From Symsagittifera roscoffensis (Eukaryota > Xenacoelomorpha > Acoela > Convolutidae): 64,000 bases of DNA. Shown one piece after another: positions 1 through 9,378 of this stretch. The position numbers were made by a program, and so were the translations under genes. The stretch spans positions 75,044,213-75,108,212 of the forward strand of contig NC_087064.1 in assembly GCF_963678635.1 (NCBI RefSeq), in the 5' to 3' direction. The stretch's first letter is position 1, and every line of letters starts with the position of its first letter. Below the pieces are notes generated by a model, which worked only from the letters and a program-made list of their open reading frames with translations, made no database searches and was not told the DNA's origin.

Positions 1-335
1 GAAAAAAATCTTTCGTTAAGCATGCAAAATTATTATGCTTAAACATGCGAGATAGCTGTCACTCGCATTTAAATATAGTATAGATAGATAGATAGAGATA
101 GATAGATAGATAATTAAAATAGCAGGTATACAGACTTAATTTGGCCTCGAAAAAAATACTGAAAAATTAATGACCTTGCGAAAACCTAATTGAAAAATTT
201 TCTTAAACATTGCAATATATTCTATAGCTTAAACATGAAACAATTCTTTTGTTAAAAATGCAAAAATATTATGCTTAAACGTGGGAGATAGCTGTCACTC
301 GCATTTAAATATAGTATAGATAGATAGATAGATAG
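1..335. repeat. Duplicated ~105-bp AT-rich unit beside microsatellite
   Basis: Bases 1-110 and about 222-335 are two diverged copies of one unit. Both contain a 'gcttaaac' segment, then 'gagatagctgtcactcgcat' followed by a TAGA tract. The copies are in direct orientation, and each ends in the GATA microsatellite. No coding potential is seen. Confidence 0.7.
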
Positions 336-469
336 ATAGATAGGATAGATAGGATAGATAGGATAGATAGGATAGATAGGATAGATAGGATAGATAGGAT
401 AGATAGGATAGATAGGATAGATAGGATAGATAGGATAGATAGGATAGATAGGATAGATAGGATAGATAG

Positions 470-505
<36 letters not shown>

Positions 506-508
506 TTA
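314..508. repeat. GATA / GGATA(GATA) microsatellite
   Basis: A near-perfect tract. It begins as (TAGA)n, changes to a 9-base GGATAGATA higher-order unit repeated about fifteen times, and returns to (TAGA)n. The period and lack of spacers show a simple repeat, not a CRISPR array. A shorter TAGA tract lies at 80-112. Confidence 0.95.
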
Positions 509-1036
509 TAGATCTATAATCAATGAATTTAGTTAGCGACCAGATGAACTTCTTTCGTGTAGTTTACGTAATGAGAATTATCTACGGATTCGGACTCCAC
601 GTAAAGAGTAAGTCAGGAGTCTAATAATATCATCTTTTGCTGAAAACTCTCAAGAATGAATCCACGTTTGAAAACAAAAATGAAGAGCGACATATTAACA
701 CTCACCTTGAAAAAGTCAATCATTATGAAAGTTTCAAGCTTAACATGGTAACTTTAACCAAGAAAGGGGCGAATTCACAACGCCAATTTTTTTGTAGACG
801 GAATGATTCATACAGTTCGATATTTATTATTACTAAGTTTACACAAGAACATTGTCCTTGTGTCTACAAAAAATCGATAATATGTGATTTAACATTTTGT
901 TTGTAAATTTTGTTGTTTTTTGTAACAGGTTTTTTTCAAGGATCAATTGAATTTACATATTTGCAATAAAAAAGAAACTCTATATACAAAATAGCCGTGT
1001 TCAAACTTGAAACTTCCAGTTAAAAGCAAAACCAAA
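509..1036. other. AT-rich sequence, no gene seen
   Basis: An 89-codon open frame at 637-906 (+) has no recognisable motif and no splice context. The composition is that of the surrounding intergenic DNA. Nothing else could be supported here. Confidence 0.5.
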
Positions 1037-1360
1037 CCAGACTGCTCGTACCAATGTGAAGCCCTTAGTGTTCTCCTCAATTCAATTTGGAAAGCTGCTT
1101 ACACTTTAACAGGGCAAAAGAAATCACGCGTTAATCAACCAAATTCAAATTATAGTAATTAAAAGTCATAATTTAAAACCCCTTTTACGAAAACTGATCA
1201 CAAAAAAAATCAATTATGAGCTCAAGGCTTCAATATCTTTCATATGGTTTAAAAACCGTCAAAAATAGCTCGTAAAAAATCGACAATTGTGATTAAACAA
1301 CCACCCCGAGACCAAATATTTGGTCAGCTTCTTCGCAAGTCGGAACAAATAAATCCTAGA
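1037..1360 (+). repeat. Dispersed repeat family E2, copy 1
   Basis: The copy starts with 'actgctcgta', then a degenerate GAAGCCC...GTTC block. It runs through a 'ttacgaaaa.tgatcaca' segment and a 'ccgtcaaaaat.gct' segment, and ends near 'gtcggaaca'. The same blocks occur in the same order at 7120-7650 and 21357-21815, which defines a ~0.5-kb non-coding repeat family. Confidence 0.7.
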
Positions 1361-1432
1361 TAAGTGACTACTTAGACTTAAAATCAGTGGAGAAAATCAA
1401 ATTGAAATGATTATTCAGACTTTCGAGACCAG

Positions 1433-1487
1433 TTAAGGGGCAGTCGGAGCATTCGGGGCTTTGCCCTCCTGATATACGAGCAGTCTT
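1433..1487 (-). repeat. Inverted head of family E2
   Basis: This is the reverse complement of the first ~50 bases of the E2 repeat (best match 7121-7170), ending 'tacgagcagtc'. Together with copy 1 it makes a ~450-bp structure with inverted E2 heads at both ends, as a foldback or MITE-like element would. Confidence 0.65.
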
Positions 1488-1489
1488 AT

Positions 1490-2257
1490 TTATTACTTTA
1501 ATTATTCTAATATGAAAGGTACAAATATGATAATTGGGTCCCAGGAAAAAGCTGAAAGATGGGTCCCTCATTTTTTGTGAAAACTTCTTCAGGGATACAT
1601 TTCAGTTTTTGGGACCCGACTATCATGCTTGTACCATAAATAAAGATATGCAATTGAAGTTGGGCCAACGGAAGCATTTAAAAAGTAACTTACTAATTAG
1701 GTTATTGCTGATGCCATGCTGATACGACGATATCTTTAGAATAAACAAGCAGACATTAGTGTTTGTGTTCTTCGTTTTCGCCTGCTTTTACTTAGGAAGA
1801 AAGAGCAACAGAGGAGCGTGGTCTTGCGTCTTCCGCTTTTCATCTGTTGACTGCGATGATTGAGGCAATAATGACAGCGGCACTATGAATATTTTCATTA
1901 TCTATCTAAATCATCTTCATCTGACTGCTGACGTCACATTTGTGAAATGAACAAAAATGGCAGTCATTTAAATTCCATTGATTGTGTTCAATCCAATTAG
2001 ACAGAAAACATTAGCATCTCTAAAATGAATCCGACCAATGTAATTCACAATGGGTTTGTACTGAGATGAGGAATGAATTCAAATTTTATCTACGTAATAA
2101 ACTAAAAATAGTCTCTTTTAACGTCATTGAAAACTATTGAATTAGCCGAGTTTTATCGGTTAATACCCCCCCCTCCCCCTACATGGAGACTTGAATCTCA
2201 GGCAGCATAAACTAAACTGATTGCATACAACAAATCAACTGGCAAATTAATGCAACG
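1490..2257. other. Intergenic DNA, no gene seen
   Basis: Only short unconvincing frames (61 codons or fewer) and a C-run at 2167-2181 are present. No splice-consistent exon or known motif was recognised. Confidence 0.5.
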
Positions 2258-3078
2258 CATTAGTGTGCGTACGTCTAAATCAACACCAAATTTCGCTAAG
2301 AGTATAACAAAAAAAAACAAATTTGCCTTTCCTTTGTGCCTTAATTGAAATATCAATTACACTTTCGGTGAAAACTGTCACCCGCAAGTCCTAAAACGTC
2401 TCGTTTGTAAACAATTAGAAGCACAGCAATCTGAAAACTGTATTAAAAGTCTCCAACCGGTGGGGTAAAAATAAAATTTATTTGGTTGAGTGTGCTAAAC
2501 GAAAATAATAAATCGTTTGCCAATATTGGTCCAATCATCTGAATTACGAAAAAAAATGTTGCCTTCGGAAAATTGTTTCAGGGCAAAGTCAGGTAACACA
2601 AATCAACTGAAAAGAACTCACTATTTACAAATATTATAAGATTTCACATTGTTTGAAACAATAGAAATTACTTAAAAGAGCTTTATTTCAAGCCACTACC
2701 CAAAAATAAGCCTGTTTCTGTAATCTTATGCAACTGCTTTTCGAAAATGTCTCTATTTTCAGGCAAAAATTTCCACTCTTTACAGAAATGAACTCGATCA
2801 ATTGGATTAAGTCATTTTTATTTTTTAAAATAGATCTAAGAGTTGAAACGCCAGAAGTTGAGGAACAAAAATGAAAAAAAGCTGCCACAGAGAACATAAC
2901 AAAGGCAAATAGATCAATATGAACAACAAAACAAATAAACTAGGGAAAAACTTCACCCACTAATTTCGTATAACCCATTTAGGAAGCAAATTTAAAAAAA
3001 ATACGAGCATGTCTCCCGACCTGATTGGAGCCTGCAAACTCATGCATAGGTAAAACTCTTGCCACGATAGTCAGATTT
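2258..3078 (+). repeat. Diverged tandem duplication, copy A
   Basis: Blocks such as 'gtgtgcgtacgtctaaatca', 'ttgaaatatcaattacactt' and 'aatacgagcatgtctcc' recur in the same order at 3100-3874. The blocks are separated by small indels. The duplication is non-coding and clearly old. Confidence 0.8.
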
Positions 3079-3099
3079 TTTATACACTGCAACTCATTT

Positions 3100-3874
3100 G
3101 TGTGCGTACGTCTAAATCAACTTGAAATTTCGGTAGGAGTTTAACAAAAAAACTAATTTGTCATTTCGTTTGTGCCTTAATTGAAATATCAATTACACTT
3201 TCGGTGAAAATGTCACCCGCAAGTCTTAAAACGTCTCGTTGGTAAACAACTAAAAGCACAGCAACCTTTAAAAAATTGTTAAAGATTCCAAACAAAGGAG
3301 TAAAAATAACTATTTTTTGGTTAGTGTGCTCTAACCGAACTTAAAAAATAGTTTGCCCTTGTTGTCCCCATTATCTGAATTACGAAGAAATTTTGGCTCC
3401 GGAAAATTGTTCCAGCGCAAAATTTGATATCACAATAGATCGCAATAGAAATTACTTCAAAGCGCTTTTTTTTATAACCACCACCCAAAAACGCCTGCTC
3501 CTGTTATCTTTTGCAACTGCACTTTGAAAATGGTTCAACTTTCAGGCAAAACTTTCGCTCTTTGCAGAAATGAACTTGATCATCTGGAGTACGCAAATTT
3601 TAATACCTTTTTAAAATAATTTAAAAACAGAAACGCCACAAAAACGCCCAGAAATTAAAGAAAAAATAAAAAGCTATAGAGGACACAGACAGTGCAATAG
3701 ATCATTATGGACAACAAAACAAATAAACCAAGGAAACTCCACCCATTGATTTGGTACAACCCAATTAGGAGGCAAATTCAAGGGAATACGAGCATGTCTC
3801 CTCGATGCAACCTGATTGCAGCCTGCAAACTCATTCGTAGGATAAACTCTGGTCACGACAGTCAGATTTAATCT
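3100..3874 (+). repeat. Diverged tandem duplication, copy B
   Basis: Second copy of the 2258-3078 unit, in direct orientation immediately after it. Shared blocks are spread over the full length, so this is a segmental tandem duplication and not a single shared short repeat. Confidence 0.8.
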
Positions 3875-5096
3875 ACTATCTATTATAAACAAAATAAAGC
3901 TATCTTCAAAAAATTATTAGCTACGTTGTAGATTTCAATTTGCAGGTTTTGCGGTTGACTAGAACCCAACAAGATATACAGACAGAGGCGAACTGGAGCC
4001 TCGCACCAATTTCAATGCGACACAAACATAGCGAAGCAAAATGAGACAAAAACTAGGGGGATAAAAATCATTTTCAACATCCTCGTGAACTTAGCTTCGA
4101 ATTTACTTGAAATATTTAGAACAGAAACCAGAACAATTTATATATTGCAGTAATACTTTTTTAGCTAAAATTTAGGTCTACATATTAAAAGAGTTGTTTG
4201 TTGATTTGTTTTGATTGATGCTGGCAGCAATTACAGAGGATTTCTCGCTTTCTTTTGCTGCTGCCTTATTTCTACAGATTTATCTTTTCTAGCTTTCTAA
4301 TTTTCGGCACTCTTCAACGCTTTTCTATTTTCGGCACTATCGTAATTCGGATCTCTTAAAATGAACCTACCTAACTTAGTAGCGCAATGACAACAAGCAA
4401 AATTGTCGTTCCAAGGCTAAAAATGAAAATTGAAAGCTCACCCGCTCGTATCGCATAAAACTTGATAACGGAAGATGAAGAGAAAAAAAACGGAATCTTC
4501 ATTTATAATGCGCCTTTTTGAATCTGAAGACGGAGAATCACATAAAATGGCACGTTCTTCATGCCCTTTTGGTCCAAAAAGCTAAACCGATTTTTGTAAA
4601 AAAAAACTTTGAAGCCTGAACTATCTAGCTTAACTCATTGAATTAAGAATTCTCGCAGTACTATTAACCTTCGTCACCCAGAAAAATCAAAACGGGCCCA
4701 GAACTTCGCAGCTCCCTCCTGTCCCACTCTCTACTGAGTCTCAAAACTCAAATTGTCAGAGCATTCCTGAAACCACTCGTTAACTCAGACCTTTGCAAGC
4801 CTGGAATATGGCTCCTCTTTTGAGGCAATCCAGAAATGACTAGCTTAGACAAGAAAGCTTCTCATGATTTCAAATGAAAAAGACCTCCTTGATTGAACTG
4901 GTCTCGTGGAAATCTCTCAAAAACTGTAACTGTATACCATCAAACTTTAATTGTTTGTGTCTGACATTTGTGTCCCAAAACATTTTTGTTACCCACAAAC
5001 CTATTGTGAGTGCAAACATTCTCCAGGACACTTGGCTCCAAGACAAAAAGCCCGGCTAACTGTTAAACAAGACAACAGCCAAATTTATTTGATTTA
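3875..5096. other. Intergenic DNA with decayed repeat pieces
   Basis: At 3982-4060 there is a degraded copy of a small repeat ('cagaggcgaa.c.gagc..cgc.cca', then 'acacaaacat'). Other copies lie near 6148, 9481, 17793, 22687 and 23139. No gene is supported. Confidence 0.5.
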
Positions 5097-5565
5097 ACTT
5101 TTAAACATGGCCCGCAGACAGTTGAAAAGCAGTCAATGAACGCACGTAAACACAAAAAAATACTGACTTATCTCAACTTTCGAATTTCAAAGAAAAAATA
5201 GATGGCCTTAAAGTTCTTTGCATTTCGAAAACAAATTAAATTGACATTTTTTGATAAAATTAACTTGAAAAAACTGAATCGATAAGTAACATTTTTATTT
5301 CGCTGGGAAATCTGAAAATAAAATTCCTCTTTCGAAACAAAAAGTCAATCACGTTTTTCGTGAACTTTACACTCCGCTTATCGATAGTGGAGTTTGCCGT
5401 TCATCGTCTCTTAATAACCACTCAAAATAATAGACATTCCGTTTTCTTCTAATCAAATTTTAACATGAACAAATTACCTAAATAAAACAAACAAAAAATC
5501 ATCAGCATCTATATAAGAGCCTTCACTACGATCATCAACTCTTGATCAACTGAAAAATTGGTGGA
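5097..5565 (+). repeat. Dispersed repeat family E1 with TATA-hairpin, copy 1
   Basis: This ~0.47-kb AT-rich repeat shares ordered blocks with 18250-18890 (gcagacagtt..aaa, ttcaa..tttc..aattt, gatgcctttaa-like). It ends in a TATATAAG box at 5510-5517 followed by a partial hairpin (AAGAG...CTCTT, 5514-5543). The arrangement resembles an LTR or other promoter-bearing repeat. Assignment to an element class is inference. Confidence 0.6.
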
Positions 5566-5859
5566 AAATTACAAATAAAATGTAATTAAGTTATTTGGTT
5601 TTAGGATACTCCAAATTTAAAAACCGCGCGTCACTTAAAAAGTCCTCATGCTGTAAAATTTTTTAGAAACTCAGCCGACGACTGATTGTCAACTAAAACA
5701 TCAAAGAACATTAAGTTTTGGTCATTTTTGTATTGAGGAGAGTCTGAGGTGCTACTTAGAAAAAAAAACGGCTTACAACTGTTTGGAAAACTACAGGATA
5801 AAAATTTGTAAAGTGAAATCAGGTAAATGATCTGACAGACTTAAAGCCAACTGCCAATA

Positions 5860-5965
5860 AATTGAGCCTGAACAAATTTAAACTTTTCCTGAAAAAAAAG
5901 AAAAAAATCATCGCGACATATATAAGAGTCTGAACTACGTTCATCGACTCTTAGTAGGAGATATT
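5860..5965 (+). repeat. Family E1 TATA-hairpin, copy 2 (3' end only)
   Basis: Contains 'ttgagcctgaacaaattt', an A-rich stretch and 'catcgcgac' before the TATATAAG box at about 5919-5926. The box overlaps a 7-bp stem (5924-5930 with 5946-5952) enclosing an inner 5-bp stem (5931-5935 with 5939-5943). Upstream and downstream flanks match the 18830 copy. Confidence 0.65.
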
Positions 5966-6595
5966 GATCCAATACTTTGACGCTACAGTTCAATTCAACC
6001 TGAAACCTAAAGCCTAAAACCTCTCCGAATTAGTTACAGCCTATGTCCCAAGAAAAATTTCAGGTTCCTAGAAGATTGTACTTGATATTGCTGTTGCAAT
6101 CTTTAAAGAAAGCACCGCTTCTCCTCTGTGTGTGCTATTGCTGCTGCAGACGCAGAGCAGCGCTTTGCACCACTTTCGATACCACACAAAATTAGCATTG
6201 CAAGCTAGTAGACAGTATTTTTTGGTTCATTTTGTACATCAAAATCAATTTTTTAAACTGTCGAAAAAAAATATAACTACATAACTCCGAATGCTGGTCT
6301 CGAAGATGTTTAATTTGAGGAAAAACTTCAACAACAGATTCGTCGGCGTTAAATAAGCAGCAAAAACACTTATCGAGCGGCAACTAAGACGGAAAAAAAC
6401 AGGGTAAAAGCCCGTTAGGCTCAAAAAGTTCTGATATTCTTGAAAATTACGCCCCTGTCCCTACAGAAACAAACTTTAAAATATTTTTTTCCTATCAAAC
6501 GACTTCAATTGGGTCACTAAGCCGATATAACTTAAGCTGTGAAACCGTAAAGACCGTATGAAACTTAGCCGACCAACAAGAAATTTTCACTTAAA
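5966..6595. other. Intergenic DNA with decayed repeat pieces
   Basis: A degraded 'gcagagcagcgctttgcacc' copy of the small dispersed repeat lies at 6150. A 'taagccgatataac' piece at 6519 belongs to the family seen repeatedly at 23029-23840. No gene was recognised. Confidence 0.5.
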
Positions 6596-6690
6596 AAACA
6601 CTTCCTCGCCGTACTTAAAGCGAGGACGTTTCCTTACCAGGCGTGGTCTTTACCTCTGAGCTAATAGTCCCCGAGAAGCTACAAATTTGA
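6596..6690 (-). repeat. tRNA-derived SINE head or tRNA-like pseudogene
   Basis: On the minus strand, 'TAGCTCAGAGGTAAAGA' is a close match to a tRNA D-arm/Pol III A box. It is followed at tRNA-like distance by a GC-rich stem that replaces the T arm. The T-loop/B box is degenerate and the anticodon stem does not pair well, so this is not a functional tRNA. Related tracts lie at 10985-11180 and 23865-24090 in the same orientation. Confidence 0.5.
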
Positions 6691-7119
6691 ATTTTTTATA
6701 CATCAAGCTATCAAATGATTTAAGTAGTTCTGTTAAACATGTTGTTAACCTGAAGAAGTCTATATTCCAACTAAATAACGCCTTGCTTGTCACAAGCGTA
6801 ATTATGATTTAAGCTCAGTGTATTTTCCAAGGTATTGCAATTTTTCCGAGAAAATTTCAAATTTAACTAGAACTGTTTTGAAAAAGGCAAAAGTATCAAT
6901 GTAATCAAGCTTTCCCATCTAACTAATTAACTCCTCGATGTCATATATTTTTAAACCACTGGTTCAGCAATTACCTAAGCGACAGACAATCTGGAACCTC
7001 ATTTAGAGCTCAAATTTTCACACTAGGGAGTTAACTTCCTCAAAACATTAATCATGAAAACCAATTTTCTAATAAACCTTTTTGCACTCTAAGTAAAAAA
7101 TAAACGGAAAAAAAACAAG
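6691..7119. other. Intergenic DNA, no gene seen
   Basis: AT-rich sequence with no open frame above 60 codons and no recognised motif. A 'cacaagcgtaatta' piece at 6791 is shared with the 3' flank of the SINE-like copy at 24062, so the SINE body may extend to here. Confidence 0.4.
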
Positions 7120-7650
7120 ACTGCTCGTATCAGGGCGAAGCCCTGAATGTTCCGACTGCCTTTAAAGGTTTATGGAGCAGTAATAACATTTTAAAATTCA
7201 ATGAAATAAAACAAATTAAAAAAAAAATTCTAAAATTTGAATTTTTTTTTTAGAAAATCATCCCCCCACACGCCATACAAAGTACAAAAGGATAGATTTC
7301 GCTCCTTGCAACAAACCAATTATGGCACATAAGCTTCTTTTAACCAATTTGGAACGATTTCTAAGACGGATTAACTCTCCGCTTACGCGTTAATAGCGCG
7401 AAATATATCGCGCGTTAATTGTCCCAAATTGGCCAAAATGGCAATCTTTAAACCCCCGTAACTTTACGAAAAATGATCACAGGTGAAATATTTTTTCAAA
7501 TTTGAGCTCAGGACAACAATACCTTTCGAATGATGTAAAAAAAACCGTCAAAAATGGCTAGTTAAAAAGTCGAAATTTGTCTGAAGAAGAAAAAACCCAC
7601 CCCGAGCACAAATATTCCGTTACTTTCGTATCGAAAGTCGGAACAATAAA
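7120..7650 (+). repeat. Dispersed repeat family E2, copy 2
   Basis: The best-preserved copy of the repeat. It begins 'agactgctcgtatcagggcg', has the mid block 'taactttacgaaaaatgatc' and ends 'ccaccccgagcacaaatatt' and 'gtcggaacaat'. It matches 1037-1360 and 21357-21815 block by block. No ORF. Confidence 0.75.
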
Positions 7651-8600
7651 ACCAAAACAGTGTAGCTAAAAATTTAATGTGAACTTTCAGCGACTTCCGA
7701 ACGAAATGAACACTTATTAACTGAACAGTAAACAAGAGTCGATAATTACTATATTATCCAGCTTGACTGTTTCTTCTGAAGGCTAAAAATAATTATTTCA
7801 AAAATTACAAAAAAAATTAACAAATAAGCATTTATCTAGTTTCAAATGGACAGTTCAAAATTTTAGTTCAAATAAACAGCTCAAAATAATTTAAAACCCA
7901 TTGAAACTTTGAAACAAAAAGTAACCAATTTAAGGTCAAAAGTTATACGCAACTATTCTTGGATCTCAAGAATGAAAATTCAAACATAGTGAAAGACTGT
8001 TATGCAATTTCTTGGTTTCATTTTTTGTCACTCAACTGATACTAATCATTTTTCATACTAAGCCGATAGCAGTGTGACAGATATTCGCAGTTAGCCCATG
8101 AATGTAAAAAATTGGTCCAGGTGTTTTATAAGAGCATGTTCTACTTAGTCAAAACATACTCGAAAGTCACGTCATGGAAAAAAACCAAAGAAAAGGATGA
8201 CGAAATTGTTTACTGGGAGAAAAGTTTAAAACCCGATTTTAAAACAACTGCTATTGCACGTATACAGACGCGGATCTAAGAATTTCTTGAGGGGGACGGA
8301 TTTTCAAAAAACAAAATTGAAAACTTTGTCGACCTTTTTTTATGGGCCGACCAAATTGGTTTTCTGAGCTCTCCCCAAGCACTATAAAGACCCTAATTTG
8401 ACCAAACTTTCTGAGCCGCAAGCAAAATTTTGAAAAAAGGCCAAAAAAAGCGTTTTTAGGCACTTTTTGGAAAGTTTCGATAAAAAAAAATGCGTTTTTT
8501 CGGCGCGCGCTCCCCCCTCAAATTTAGTATAGATTGGCGCTCAAGGCGCCAATAGAAAAATTTTAAGGTCAGTCAGCCAAAAATGGATCTCAAAATAGTA
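7651..8600. other. Intergenic DNA, no gene seen
   Basis: AT-rich DNA. A degenerate TATAAG-containing piece at 8129-8140 only weakly resembles family E1. A short GGCGC inverted pair lies at 8536-8550. Nothing coding is supported. Confidence 0.45.
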
Positions 8601-8604
8601 CAAA

Positions 8605-8672
8605 GGGGGACTATTTCGAGACAGTAGCGGATTTGGGGGGGTCTAAATCCGCTACTGTCTCGAAAGTCCCCC
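8605..8672. repeat. Hairpin 1: ~28-bp stem with G-rich loop
   Basis: Bases 8605-8634 and 8645-8672 are reverse complements apart from a 2-nt bulge. They enclose a 10-base loop (ggggggg then tct). The stem tip, 'cagtagcggattt', is shared with the next hairpin. Confidence 0.9.
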
Positions 8673-8685
8673 TAAACTTAGTCCC

Positions 8686-8886
8686 ACTAAAATTTGGAAG
8701 AGATTCCGCGCCGTAAATTGCTCTTTTTCATGTATCTCGAGTGAAATTCACATATTTTATATACGTGCAGTAGCGGATTGGGGGGGGGTCCAAAATCGCT
8801 ACTGCACGTAAATAAAATATGTGAATATCACTCGGGATACATGAAAAACAGCAATTCACGGCTCGGAATCTCTTCCAAATTTTAGT
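8686..8886. repeat. Hairpin 2: ~94-bp arms with G-rich loop
   Basis: Bases 8686-8779 and about 8793-8886 form a long imperfect inverted repeat around an almost pure G loop (8780-8788). The tip 'cagtagcgga' and the G-run repeat the design of hairpin 1, only 14 bases away. This looks like a foldback element or two nested foldback insertions. No coding frame. Confidence 0.88.
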
Positions 8887-9311
8887 ATATATTGACACCC
8901 AAGCAATCGACTTCAGAAACTATTTCAGGATGCGCCGTCAAAAAAGACTCAGAGGTACTTCCATCTTTGCACCCTAGGGGTTTCATCACCTCCACATGAG
9001 CGCACAATTGTGAGTTGTTATTTCTATCCATAACCATTTTTTTTTAATGTTTTAATTCAGTCAGAAGACCATAATGAATGGACGTTTTTTCTTGAAAGAA
9101 CAACTTGCGCCTTCCATACAGTTTCATATAGCAATAAATGTAAGATTTGATCAGAAGCAAAAATATTGTGAAAACTAATTGTAAATAATTGATACCAAAA
9201 ACAGGTGGCTGGTGAATAAATACTGATAGAGAATTACAAACTCGATAAAAATCTCTATAGCAATCATCAACCAAAATGAATTTATAAGTTCAGCGCAGTA
9301 TTTCCTGAACT

Positions 9312-9378
9312 ATGGCAACAATTTCAGTGGCGTTAGCTATTATCTTATCTTTCTGCGATCAAATTATAGCCTCGGAAG
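9312..9378 (+). CDS. Exon 1: signal peptide
   Basis: Twenty-two codons plus one base encode MATISVALAIILSFCDQIIA and two more residues, a good secretory signal. The donor is AAG|GTAGGT. A TATAAG motif lies only ~30 bases upstream of the ATG, so any upstream promoter or 5' UTR exon is unresolved. Confidence 0.82.

Noticed and set aside
314-508. CRISPR-like periodic array
   Set aside because: The period is 4-9 bases with no unique spacers, and the surrounding genome is eukaryotic; it is a microsatellite.
637-906. 89-codon plus-strand ORF
   Set aside because: No motif, no splice partner and AT-rich composition. Length is within chance for this base composition.
6596-6690. Functional tRNA gene
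   Set aside because: The anticodon stem does not pair and the T-loop is degenerate; the shared flanks at two other sites fit a SINE better.
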